DNA of 45,850 nucleotides from Bacilli bacterium (GCA_017447725.1 JAFSMX010000027.1:1-45850), one strand, 5' to 3'. Counted from the stretch's first letter, positions 24,640-32,200 are shown. Notes: a model not told the origin generated them from the letters alone. Numbers and translations: made by a program.

Positions 24640-26268
24640 ATGATGAATATTGAACAAAACTTAAAAGATAAAATCGTCGCTGCAGCTAGTAAACTAGGTG
24701 TTGTTTTAACATCTAATGATGTTATCATTGAGAAAAGTAAAGCAGTTGAACACGGAGACTACGCCACTAACGTCGCATTAAAGAATGCAAGTAAGATCGG
24801 AAAAAATCCACGTCAATTTGCTAGCGAACTTATCGAAGCGATTGATAAAGACGGAATTAGTAAAATTGAAATTGCTGGTCCTGGATTTATTAATTTCTTT
24901 ATGAACAACGATGCGATGAACGCTATCGTGAAAAAGATTATTGCTGAAGGCGATAACTATGGCCGAGGTGAAAAGAAGAATTTCAAGATTAACGTGGAAT
25001 TCGTTTCTGCTAACCCAACTGGTGATCTCCATTTAGGACACGCCCGTTGTGCCGCTGTTGGTGATTCCATCTGCCGAATCTATCAATTCGCTGGGTACGA
25101 TGTCACACGCGAGTTCTATGTTAATAATGCTGGAAACCAAATCGCCACATTAGGTAAGTCTTTAGACATTCGACTCCGCCAACTTAAAGGTGAGAAAGTT
25201 GAACTTCCAGAAGACTCTTATCATGCCCAAGATATCGTTGATATCGCAAAGCAATTTGATCAAGATTTTGCAGGAAAATATGACACTTCTGCTGGTGATT
25301 ATTTAAAAACTCTCACCGAATACGGAATGAAAAAAGAACTCGAAAAAATCGAGAAAGATTTAGCTTTGTTTAGAACAAAATTTGATATCTATTCTTTTGA
25401 AACTGATGTCCGTAAAGACAACCACGTTCAAAAAGTTTTAGAATCCAAATTTGCTCAATATTCTTATCAACAAGATGGAGCGACGTTCCTTAGAACAACT
25501 GACTTCCTTGATGACAAAGATCGTGCAGTAGTGAAATCCGATGGATCATACACCTACTTCATGCCAGATATTTGTTATCACTTAATTAAGCTCTCCAGAG
25601 GTTATGACCTCCTTGTTGATGTTCTTGGAGCTGACCACTACGGTTATATCAACCGTATGAAGTCTGCATTAATGATGCAAGGATACTCCAAAGAAACACT
25701 GGAAGTCGAACTTGTCCAAATTGTTCGTTTAATTAAAGATGGAAAAGAAGTCAAAATGTCCAAACGTACTGGAGCAGGAATTTCTCTACGTGAATTGTGT
25801 GAAGAAGTTGGTGTTGATGCCGCTCGTTACTTCTTTGTCTCACGTGCTGCTTCATCGCACTTAGACTTTGATCTTAATCTTGCTCTTGAACAATCTTCTT
25901 CAAACCCAGTCTATTATGCGCAATACGCTCATGCTCGTTTAAGCAAAGTTCTTGAACTTGCCAAAGACCTCGAAATTGATGAAAACGCCGCAAAACTTGG
26001 ACAAAAACAAGAAATGGATCTTTTGAAAACTCTCATTGAATTTCCAAAAACCATTGAAAATGCCGCGAAAAATCGTGGCCCTCATATAATAACAACGTAC
26101 ATTCAGGATTTAGCCAGCAAAATCCATGCTTTCTATACTGAATGTCGTGTTATAGATCGTGAACACTTAGATGTTACAGCGTCACGTTTAGCGCTTGCCA
26201 AAGCAAGTCGCATTGTGATGAAAAATGCTTTGAATGTCATCGGAGTCAGCGCTCCTGATGCAATGTAG
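24640..26268 (+). CDS. argS: Arginyl-tRNA synthetase
   Basis: A 542-residue class I synthetase. The HIGH motif is LHLGHAR in NPTGDLHLGHARCAAVGD (residues about 123-140) and the KMSKS loop is VKMSKRTGAG near 370. An N-terminal Add-1 domain and C-terminal DALR anticodon-binding domain (AQYAHARLSKVLELA onward) complete it. Its length is normal for the shorter bacterial form. Two ATG codons in tandem start the frame. The start lies only 12 bases after a TATAAT box and has no ribosome-binding site, suggesting a leaderless mRNA. Confidence 0.97.
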   Translation: MMNIEQNLKDKIVAAASKLGVVLTSNDVIIEKSKAVEHGDYATNVALKNASKIGKNPRQFASELIEAIDKDGISKIEIAGPGFINFFMNNDAMNAIVKKIIAEGDNYGRGEKKNFKINVEFVSANPTGDLHLGHARCAAVGDSICRIYQFAGYDVTREFYVNNAGNQIATLGKSLDIRLRQLKGEKVELPEDSYHAQDIVDIAKQFDQDFAGKYDTSAGDYLKTLTEYGMKKELEKIEKDLALFRTKFDIYSFETDVRKDNHVQKVLESKFAQYSYQQDGATFLRTTDFLDDKDRAVVKSDGSYTYFMPDICYHLIKLSRGYDLLVDVLGADHYGYINRMKSALMMQGYSKETLEVELVQIVRLIKDGKEVKMSKRTGAGISLRELCEEVGVDAARYFFVSRAASSHLDFDLNLALEQSSSNPVYYAQYAHARLSKVLELAKDLEIDENAAKLGQKQEMDLLKTLIEFPKTIENAAKNRGPHIITTYIQDLASKIHAFYTECRVIDREHLDVTASRLALAKASRIVMKNALNVIGVSAPDAM

Positions 26269-26287
26269 TTAGAAAGAAGGATTTTTT

Positions 26288-26698
26288 ATGTCAAACAAGT
26301 CTTTAATTGATTACGCTTATGAAGTTTTATCAGCTTCAAAAGAACCAGTTAGTTTCAAAGAACTCTTCGATAAGGCTGTGGCTTTATCAGGATTAGAACT
26401 AACCCCAGAAGAAATTCGCCACAAAATGAGTAGTGTTTATACCCAACTCTCTTTAGATGGCCGTTTCATTATTCTTACTGATAACAACTGGGATTTAAGA
26501 TCCCGCCATGTCTATAGCCAAGTCCACATTGATATGGATGACGCTTATAGCGATGATGAAGGTGAAGAATACGATGCTGAAGAAGCAGAGCTTCTCCGTG
26601 AAGAACTCGGCGAAGAAGATGAAAAAGAAGAGCCAGAATCTGATGATTTAGATTTTGACCGTGTCAAATCCGGAAGCGATTCCGAGGAAGGCTTTTAA
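26288..26698 (+). CDS. rpoE: RNA polymerase delta subunit
   Basis: A 136-residue protein with the N-terminal HARE-HTH-type domain (SLIDYAYEVLSASKEPVSFKELFD, residues about 4-75) and an acidic, disordered C-terminal tail (residues about 82-136, mostly D and E). Delta binds RNA polymerase in Firmicutes and speeds recycling and promoter selectivity. AGAAAGAAGG precedes the ATG. Its stop overlaps the start of the next gene (TAATG). It lies downstream of argS as part of the same run. Confidence 0.93.
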   Translation: MSNKSLIDYAYEVLSASKEPVSFKELFDKAVALSGLELTPEEIRHKMSSVYTQLSLDGRFIILTDNNWDLRSRHVYSQVHIDMDDAYSDDEGEEYDAEEAELLREELGEEDEKEEPESDDLDFDRVKSGSDSEEGF

Positions 26699-27657
26699 TG
26701 GGTCGCCCATATTCCAAGATCCTCAAATTAATTAAGCAATACGATGTGATCACTATTTATGGTCACGTTAATCCAGATTGCGATTCTTTTGGTAGTGAAC
26801 TTGCCCTGCGTGAACTGCTTAGACTAAATTTCCCAAAGAAAAAAGTCTACGCCCTCGGCTATGGAATCGAACATTTATACAAACGTTTAACGAAGTATGA
26901 TGAAGTCGATGATGAAACAATTAAACAAAGTTTAGCGATTATCTGCGACTGTTCAGAAATCTCTCGTATTCCTGACCAACGTATTACAACCGCCAAACAA
27001 ATTGTGAAAATTGATCACCATATTGAATCCTTACCATTTATTGGTGAGAAATGGGTTGATACTGGTTCAATTGCCTGCTGTCAAATGATTGCCCAAATGG
27101 CTTTTGAAATGAAATGGAAAATGAACACTCTCATTGCGGAACTCCTTTATTTAGGAATCTGCACTGACTCTGGTCGTTTCCGTTATGCTCCAACAAACGA
27201 TAAAACCCACGAGATTGTCGCGAAGTTATATCGTTTAGGTATTAATCCGAAAACGATTTTTGATATTCTTTATCTCTCTGATGAAGCTTATGTCAAATAT
27301 CAAGCTTTGCTTGTTAGCAAATTTAAACGTACTAAAGATAATGTGATTTATTGTTTCGCTGATGTGAATGACTATAAACAATTTGGTCTGGAATTTGATC
27401 AAATTAGTAAAAACGTCAACGTCATCGGAAACATTAAAGGTTGTCCAATCTGGTGTCTATTTACTAGAAAGGAAGATGGTACAATCCGTATCGAATTCCG
27501 TAGTAATGGACCAGATATTCAAAAGATTGCTGTTAAGTATGGTGGCGGTGGACACCGCTGCGCTGCCGGGGCTCGTTTGGAAAATCAAAAAGATTTTAAA
27601 CTTTGCGAACAAATTGTTAGAGACCTCGATGAGGTTGCTAGAGAAGCAAATAAATAA
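26698..27657 (+). CDS. nrnA: DHH/DHHA1 phosphoesterase, NrnA-like nanoRNase/pAp phosphatase
   Basis: A 319-residue DHH-family enzyme. Motifs: GHVNPDCDSFGSELAL (residues 22-37), IICDCSEISR near 82, KIDHHIE (DHH motif) near 104, and the DHHA1 motif GGGGHRCAAGARL near 281. NrnA-type proteins degrade 2-5 nt RNA and dephosphorylate 3'-phosphoadenosine 5'-phosphate. It is translationally coupled to the delta subunit gene and followed after 3 bases by a CysQ-like phosphatase with a potentially overlapping substrate. Confidence 0.9.
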   Translation: MGRPYSKILKLIKQYDVITIYGHVNPDCDSFGSELALRELLRLNFPKKKVYALGYGIEHLYKRLTKYDEVDDETIKQSLAIICDCSEISRIPDQRITTAKQIVKIDHHIESLPFIGEKWVDTGSIACCQMIAQMAFEMKWKMNTLIAELLYLGICTDSGRFRYAPTNDKTHEIVAKLYRLGINPKTIFDILYLSDEAYVKYQALLVSKFKRTKDNVIYCFADVNDYKQFGLEFDQISKNVNVIGNIKGCPIWCLFTRKEDGTIRIEFRSNGPDIQKIAVKYGGGGHRCAAGARLENQKDFKLCEQIVRDLDEVAREANK

Positions 27658-27660
27658 AGT

Positions 27661-28440
27661 ATGTACGAGAAAGAGTTAGAAGTTGCTTTAAAAGCCGTGC
27701 GTGAAGCCGGAAAGATTATCATGGAGATTTACGCCTCCAATGAACTTGGTGTGGAAATCAAAGAAGATCATTCTCCAGTCACTAGAGCTGATAAAGCTGC
27801 TGATAAACTCATCTCCAAAATCCTCCACGAAAACTTTCCAGATTATGGATTGTTAACTGAGGAATCAGTTGACGATAAATCTCGCTTAAAGAAAGACTCT
27901 GTCTGGATTGTTGATCCAATTGATGGAACAAAAGAATACGTCGCCCATAGCGGTGAATTCACCGTCAATATTGGATTATCTTACAAACACAAACCAGTTT
28001 TAGGAGTGATTTTAATTCCTGTTACTGGAGAAATTTATTACGCCACCAAAAACGGTGGCGCTTTCTATTTAAACCGAGAATTGCTGGTGAAAATTCATTG
28101 TAATGACAAGGTTAATGACCTGACTACTTTAGTTTCAAGATTCCATTCTAACGAAACTGAACAGGCGATGATTAAGAAGCATTCTGATAAGATCAAACAC
28201 CAGCAAATTGTCGGAGCAACAATCAAAGGTTGCTATATTGCTCACGGTAAGGCAGAAATGTCGTATCGCTTTTCTTCGAATACGAAGGAATGGGATACAT
28301 GTGCGATGCAAGCAATTGTTGAAGAAGCCGGTGGATTTATCCTTAAATTCGACGGTACTCCAATTGTTTATAATCGCGAAGATGTTTATAACCGTGATGG
28401 ATATGTGATTTGTAATAGGAAAGAAAATTTTCTATTATAA
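27661..28440 (+). CDS. cysQ: Inositol-monophosphatase-family enzyme, CysQ-like pAp phosphatase
   Basis: A 259-residue Mg-dependent phosphatase. The metal-binding motifs are LLTEES (residues about 60-65), VDPIDGTKEYV near 84-94, where KEY is characteristic of CysQ rather than SuhB, and EWDTCAMQAIVEEAGG near 210-225. CysQ hydrolyses 3'(2'),5'-bisphosphates such as pAp. Its position beside an NrnA-like gene, also a pAp phosphatase family, supports that substrate; a general inositol or fructose phosphatase is the alternative. The motif GAATTGCTGGTGAAA occurs in frame as ELLVK at 28078-28092. Confidence 0.85.
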   Translation: MYEKELEVALKAVREAGKIIMEIYASNELGVEIKEDHSPVTRADKAADKLISKILHENFPDYGLLTEESVDDKSRLKKDSVWIVDPIDGTKEYVAHSGEFTVNIGLSYKHKPVLGVILIPVTGEIYYATKNGGAFYLNRELLVKIHCNDKVNDLTTLVSRFHSNETEQAMIKKHSDKIKHQQIVGATIKGCYIAHGKAEMSYRFSSNTKEWDTCAMQAIVEEAGGFILKFDGTPIVYNREDVYNRDGYVICNRKENFLL

Positions 28441-28465
28441 ATATAATAAGGAAAAGGAGAAGTTT

Positions 28466-30016
28466 ATGAAAAAAGTCTCATTTCTCGTATTAGCACTTCC
28501 ACTTCTTTTAGTTGGCTGTTCTACTACTTCGAAGGAAAAAGGATGTAAAAAAGACTACAGTGGTTTTGAAATTCCTGTTGTTGATGTTGATCACATCCAA
28601 ATTAATCTTCCAACGATGCCTGTTTTAGACCAAGGAACTGTTAAAAGAGAGGAAGGATTAGACATTATTGATATCTATGAAATGTCTGATTTCCACGCGA
28701 TGATTGATTATGACGCCTCCAAAGGTTACTTCGGTTTATCCGGATTAGCCAACTACATGAAAGAAAAACGCGATGCGAATGGTGGAACCATTCTCGTTAG
28801 TAGCGGTGACATGTGGCAAGGTGGTGCAGAATCAAACCTTACCCGCGGTAAAGTCGTTCAAGAAGCCATGCGTTATATCGGATTTGATTCGATGAGCATG
28901 GGTAACCACGAATTTGACTGGGGTGAACAAGCAATTAAACGTAACCACGATTTATTCGCCGATCTACCAATTCTTTGTGGTAACCTTGTTCGTAAATCAA
29001 CCGGACAACTCCCAAGTGAACTTGTTAGTCCTTCAAAAGTAATCACTCGTGGAGATTATAAAATTGGTATTGTTGGAACAATTGGCTTAGTCCAAGACTC
29101 TATTATCAAAACAGCTCTAGCTGATTTTGAATTTACCAACCCAAAAGATTTCGCTCAAAGCGAAGCGGCTCGTTTAAGAAACGAGGAAAACTGTGACATT
29201 GTTATTTGGACATCCCACGAAGACGCTGAAAACATCACTGTCCCAGAAGGTGTTGATGTTGTCTTTGGTGGACACACCCACGCGAATGTTTCTAAAGGAA
29301 GTGATAGCTCCTCTGTTGGTCACTACGTTCCAGTAATGGAAACACTTAACTATGGTGGAAGTCTCGCCCATGTTCAATTAAAAATTGATCCATCTACGAA
29401 AAATGTGACTTATGGTTCACAGGAACTTGTTTCTCCAACCGCTCAATATTTAAAAGATGAATCGAATATTGCTAACTTAGTTAGTCAATATCGAGTTGAA
29501 ACAGATAAAGTTAAAAAAGTCGAAATTGGTGAACTTAAAGGAAAATTCACTAAGGAAGATGAACTCGCTAACGTCTGTGTTAAAGCAATGTATGAATACG
29601 CTAAAGATGATGGCGCTGTCTTTGCTTTCCAAAACGGACGTGGTGGTGTTCGTGCCGATATCTCCGAAGGTGTCATCACCTATGGTGATATCTATACCGC
29701 TCTTCCATTCGATAACGAACTTGTCACCTTTGAAATTGATGGAAAAGATGTCGAAAACGAATTCGATAGTGAATTCAAAGGATTAAATGTTTATTCTTCA
29801 ATTACCAATTATTCCGATATTAAAGCCGGAACCAAATATAAAGTTGTTACAACTGATTTCAACGCTTTAAGAATGAAGAATATTGGAAAAATTACTTATT
29901 ATTCTGGATCTGTTATCCGTGACGTTGTCGCGAAATACATTTCTAGAAACTGCGGATTGAATGCGAAAAACTTTAAAACAGTTAGTAATCCATCATTCAA
30001 CGCTCCAACACACTAA
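28466..30016 (+). CDS. 5'-nucleotidase / UshA-like surface lipoprotein
   Basis: A 516-residue lipoprotein with lipobox LLVGC (cysteine 18). The N-terminal metallophosphatase domain has EMSDFHAMID, SSGDMWQGG, GNHEFDWG and FGGHTHANV in the usual order. The C-terminal 5'-nucleotidase domain has AFQNGRGGVRADISEG and ALPFDNELV, the substrate-binding part. The family frees phosphate and nucleosides from extracellular nucleotides. AAAGGAGAAG precedes the start. A TATAAT at 28442-28447 may give it its own promoter. Outward-facing location fits nutrient scavenging. Confidence 0.92.
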   Translation: MKKVSFLVLALPLLLVGCSTTSKEKGCKKDYSGFEIPVVDVDHIQINLPTMPVLDQGTVKREEGLDIIDIYEMSDFHAMIDYDASKGYFGLSGLANYMKEKRDANGGTILVSSGDMWQGGAESNLTRGKVVQEAMRYIGFDSMSMGNHEFDWGEQAIKRNHDLFADLPILCGNLVRKSTGQLPSELVSPSKVITRGDYKIGIVGTIGLVQDSIIKTALADFEFTNPKDFAQSEAARLRNEENCDIVIWTSHEDAENITVPEGVDVVFGGHTHANVSKGSDSSSVGHYVPVMETLNYGGSLAHVQLKIDPSTKNVTYGSQELVSPTAQYLKDESNIANLVSQYRVETDKVKKVEIGELKGKFTKEDELANVCVKAMYEYAKDDGAVFAFQNGRGGVRADISEGVITYGDIYTALPFDNELVTFEIDGKDVENEFDSEFKGLNVYSSITNYSDIKAGTKYKVVTTDFNALRMKNIGKITYYSGSVIRDVVAKYISRNCGLNAKNFKTVSNPSFNAPTH

Positions 30017-30027
30017 GAGGTAAAAAA

Positions 30028-30363
30028 ATGGCAAAGAAAGTTACTAAGAAAGCTCCAGCCAAAAAGGCTCCAGCAAAGAAAGCTGCTCCTAAAAAAGTAG
30101 CTCCAAAGAAGGCTCCAGCAAAGAAAGCACCAGCAAAGAAAGCTGCTAAACCAGCTAGCGAAGCTACAAGAGTCTATCACGTTGTAAAACGTGAAGATGG
30201 TAAGTGGGAAGTTAAGTTTGCTGGTGGAGAAAAAGCAATTAAGCTCTTCTCCAACCAAGTCGAAGCTGTTGCTTATTCCAAAGAAATGGCCAAGAACCAA
30301 AAAGGAGCCATGCTTGTGCATAACTCCAAAGGTCAAAACAAAGGCCGTATCAAATCTAAATAG
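30028..30363 (+). CDS. Histone-H1-like tail fused to DUF2188 domain
   Basis: A 111-residue protein. Residues 1-43 are almost only Lys, Ala and Pro in AKKAP-type repeats, like eukaryotic H1 tails and bacterial Hc1/HU-PAKKA extensions. Residues 49-107 are a DUF2188 domain (YHVVKREDGKWEVKF, then KLFSNQVEAVAYSKEMAKN and MLVHNSKGQNKGRI). The whole protein is strongly basic and probably binds nucleic acid non-specifically. DUF2188 function is unknown. GAGGTAAAAAA precedes the start, 11 bases after the nucleotidase gene. The repeats make its length likely to vary between strains. Confidence 0.8.
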   Translation: MAKKVTKKAPAKKAPAKKAAPKKVAPKKAPAKKAPAKKAAKPASEATRVYHVVKREDGKWEVKFAGGEKAIKLFSNQVEAVAYSKEMAKNQKGAMLVHNSKGQNKGRIKSK

Positions 30364-30410
30364 TTTATCTAGTAATAGATAAAGTAAAACGTCGCTTACG
30401 CGGCGTTTTC
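30364..30410. terminator. Two hairpins forming a bidirectional terminator
   Basis: First hairpin TTTATCTA/TAGATAAA (30364-30383). Second AAAACGTCGC/GCGGCGTTTT (30386-30409) with T's on both sides. The second overlaps the stop of the minus-strand Nfu gene, so it can serve both converging genes. Confidence 0.75.
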
Positions 30411-30656
30411 TTCTTTCTTAGGCATCTCTGATGCTAACTTTACTCCAATGACTCCTGGAACTTCTTCTTGAAGAATGATTTCAATTCCATCTGAGATGGT
30501 GGAGTCAATGAGCATACAATCTTGACAAGCGCCTTGCATATTGATGTAGACAATTCCATCAATAAAATCGACAAATTCGACGTCTCCTCCATCACGATTG
30601 ATGAATGGACGAACCTTGTCTAATGTTTCTTTAATTAAAGCGATTGTATCTTCCAT
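30396..30656 (-). CDS. NifU-like (Nfu) iron-sulfur scaffold domain protein
   Basis: An 86-residue stand-alone Nfu domain: IRPFINRDGGDVEFVDF-type N-terminus (here VRPFINRDGGDVEFVDF), then GACQDCMLIDSTI with the CxxC that holds a 4Fe-4S cluster, then a short C-terminal helix. These proteins carry clusters to apo-enzymes such as MiaB, encoded in this window. The ATG at 30656 is preferred over open frame further upstream, because the latter runs through the promoter. The -10 box TATAAT (30669-30664) lies 7 bases before the ATG, and no ribosome-binding site is visible, so the transcript appears leaderless. Confidence 0.85.
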   Translation of the reverse strand: MEDTIALIKETLDKVRPFINRDGGDVEFVDFIDGIVYINMQGACQDCMLIDSTISDGIEIILQEEVPGVIGVKLASEMPKKEENAA

Positions 30657-30732
30657 GTGAATAATTATATTCAAAGTGGAAATATGTGCAAGAAAAATGC
30701 AAAGAGATGTTTGATGTGCTACCATATTGAAC
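30657..30732. promoter_or_regulatory. Divergent promoters with both transcripts predicted leaderless
   Basis: Minus strand: TTGCAC, 16-bp spacer, TATAAT at 30669-30664, ATG of the Nfu gene 7 bases later. Plus strand: extended -10 TGCTACCAT (TACCAT 30720-30725), ATG at 30733, again 7 bases later. Neither start has a Shine-Dalgarno sequence. Confidence 0.5.
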
Positions 30733-31131
30733 ATGACTAAAAGAAAAAGAACATCTTCGTTTCGCTTAAGTGTCTCTCATTTTAAGATTTTAGAGACAAT
30801 TGACGAACTCAATCAAAACCATGATTATCCAACCGCGAAAGGTGTGAATAACATCCTTTCAGGAAAGATTGATCCAGAAACCAAGAAATATAACGAAATT
30901 AAAACCTATGGAACATTACTTAGTTTCCCAGGAAGAAAGTTATGTTCTTATATTCTTAATATGGTGCGTCGTGGATATCTAACTTATATCTATGATGTCG
31001 TCAGTGACGGAATGTATCTTCGCATCACCGAAAAAGGTCAAGCCGAACTCTTCACCTTTAATAAGAAACATAAATCATCATTCAAAAAGAAAACCCCAAC
31101 AGTTCATGCTGAGGTTGTCCATATTGATTAG
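30733..31131 (+). CDS. RQC-like winged-helix protein (stand-alone)
   Basis: A 132-residue basic protein starting MTKRKRTSSFRL. The central part resembles the RQC winged-helix domain of RecQ helicases: helix FKILETIDEL, a segment KYNEIKTYGTLLSFPGRKLCSYILNMVRRGYLTYIYD, then a beta wing and LRITEKGQAEL. RQC domains bind duplex DNA ends and junctions. Stand-alone RQC-type proteins of this size occur in Firmicutes (RQC-minor class) and are of unknown role. The C-terminus is a Lys-rich tail. The ATG at 30733 is preferred over the TTG at 30727. Family assignment is from pattern resemblance only. Confidence 0.6.
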   Translation: MTKRKRTSSFRLSVSHFKILETIDELNQNHDYPTAKGVNNILSGKIDPETKKYNEIKTYGTLLSFPGRKLCSYILNMVRRGYLTYIYDVVSDGMYLRITEKGQAELFTFNKKHKSSFKKKTPTVHAEVVHID

Positions 31132-31137
31132 ATAAAA

Positions 31138-31172
31138 AATAATCGGTTCATCGACCGATTATTTGTTTTTTA
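31138..31172. terminator. Bidirectional terminator between convergent genes
   Basis: 10-bp stem AATAATCGGT / ACCGATTATT (31138-31163) with a six-base loop and T-rich tail on the plus strand, A-run on the other side. The stop codon of the minus-strand membrane protein lies in its 3' arm. Confidence 0.85.
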
Positions 31173-31701
31173 AGTAGGAATAAGTTTCTTTTTGTTTGGT
31201 GTATGGTTGGCGACTTTCTTTAATCAAGTCTTTGATGGCAACATAGAATGTTCCACATGTAGCCAAAGCTAACAAACTTGCTGATAAGTATGGAACCCAT
31301 AATCCAACGGATGATCCATTATATTTGGCATAACCCTTATCAATCCAGGATTTAACTGAGAATAATAGAATTGTTGCAACAAGCATAATAATTCCTGCTA
31401 AGAGGAGTAACGCTGTTGACTTCTTATTGAATACGTAACAGACGACAGCAAGAATAAGAAGAACAAGAAACGCAATTCCTGAAGCAGAAACGATTGTTTT
31501 ATCAACATCACCCATTAAACCACGGCAATATTTTGAACCGCCAAAGATGAATTCAAATCCACCCATGCGACTTGGATCAGTTCCAAGAAGGTCTTTTTGG
31601 TTGATAATTGAAACAAATTGATTAGGAAGCGCAAATAAAATAAGCGTGAGAACAATTGTTGCTAATGCAAACAAGACAACAACTTTTCTTATATCTTTCA
31701 T
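31159..31701 (-). CDS. Hypothetical four-helix membrane protein
   Basis: A 180-residue protein with four predicted transmembrane helices (residues about 8-30, 72-92, 96-116, 130-155), an outside loop between the first and second (about 31-70) and a charged cytoplasmic tail. I recognise no family. GGAGG lies before the ATG. It starts only 37 bases after tRNA-Gln(CTG), and I see no strong terminator between, so it may be transcribed with the upstream tRNA unit. It is closed by a bidirectional terminator. Confidence 0.65.
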   Translation of the reverse strand: MKDIRKVVVLFALATIVLTLILFALPNQFVSIINQKDLLGTDPSRMGGFEFIFGGSKYCRGLMGDVDKTIVSASGIAFLVLLILAVVCYVFNKKSTALLLLAGIIMLVATILLFSVKSWIDKGYAKYNGSSVGLWVPYLSASLLALATCGTFYVAIKDLIKESRQPYTKQKETYSYLKNK

Positions 31702-31738
31702 TTCTTTCCTCCTTGTTTCTACTTAATTTCTTAAGAAG

Positions 31739-31813
31739 TGGTTGGGGCGGCTGGGATCGAACCAGCGAATGGCGAGTTCAGAGCCCGCTGCCTTACCGCT
31801 TGGCTACGCCCCA
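31739..31813 (-). tRNA. tRNA-Gln(CTG)
   Basis: 75 bases including encoded CCA. Acceptor TGGGGCG/CGCCCCA, anticodon stem GCGGG/CTCGC with loop CTCTGAA giving anticodon CTG (reads CAG), T arm GCTGG-TTCGATC-CCAGC. Last of the second tRNA unit. Confidence 0.95.
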
Positions 31814-31833
31814 AAATAAAAAGTGGCGTAAAT

Positions 31834-31922
31834 TGGTGCCCGGGACCGGACTTGAACCGGTATGGGATTTGACTCCCGAAGGATTTTAAGTCCTTTGCGT
31901 CTACCAATTTCGCCACCTGGGC
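31834..31922 (-). tRNA. tRNA-Leu(TAA)
   Basis: 89 bases with encoded CCA and a long variable arm. Anticodon stem AAGGA/TCCTT, loop CTTAAAA, anticodon TAA (reads UUA). The acceptor GCCCAGG/CCCGGGC has one A-C mismatch at pair 5:68. Confidence 0.93.
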
Positions 31923-31925
31923 ATC

Positions 31926-32002
31926 TGGTCTCCCGTAGACGATTTGAACGTCCGACCCCTTGATTAAAAGTCGAGTGCTCTAGCCAGCTGAGCTAACGGG
32001 AG
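31926..32002 (-). tRNA. tRNA-Lys(TTT)
   Basis: 77 bases with encoded CCA. Acceptor CTCCCGT/ACGGGAG, loop CTTTTAA with anticodon TTT. The anticodon stem CTCGA/TCAAG has a C-A mismatch in the middle pair. It is only 3 bases from tRNA-Leu(TAA). Confidence 0.93.
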
Positions 32003-32035
32003 ATGTTCGCGATTTATAAAAATCGCTTGATTATT

Positions 32036-32064
32036 ATTACACACGTGGATAGTTATTGCTACAA
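32036..32064 (-). promoter_or_regulatory. Promoter of the second tRNA unit (Lys-Leu-Gln)
   Basis: TTGTAG (32064-32059), 17-bp spacer, TGTAAT (32041-32036) on the minus strand. A 7-bp hairpin GCGATTT/AAATCGC (32008-32025) lies in the leader before tRNA-Lys. Confidence 0.6.
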
Positions 32065-32081
32065 CTTTTTTATTTTTAATT

Positions 32082-32105
32082 AAAAAAAACACCTCTAATA
32101 GGTGC
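32082..32105 (-). terminator. Terminator of the first tRNA unit
   Basis: On the minus strand GCACCT-ATTAG-AGGTG(T) followed by eight T's, 15 bases after tRNA-Gln(TTG). Confidence 0.85.
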
Positions 32106-32119
32106 TTAATGTTCCGATT

Positions 32120-32195
32120 TGGTTGGGGTGGCTGGGATCGAACCAGCGAAATGATAGAGTCAAAGTCTATTGCCTTACCACTTGGCTACACCCCA
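32120..32195 (-). tRNA. tRNA-Gln(TTG)
   Basis: 76 bases with encoded CCA. Acceptor TGGGGTG/CACCCCA, anticodon stem ATAGA/TCTAT, loop CTTTGAC, anticodon TTG (reads CAA and CAG). Together with the CTG isoacceptor at 31739 it covers both Gln codons. Confidence 0.95.
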
Positions 32196-32200
32196 AGAAA

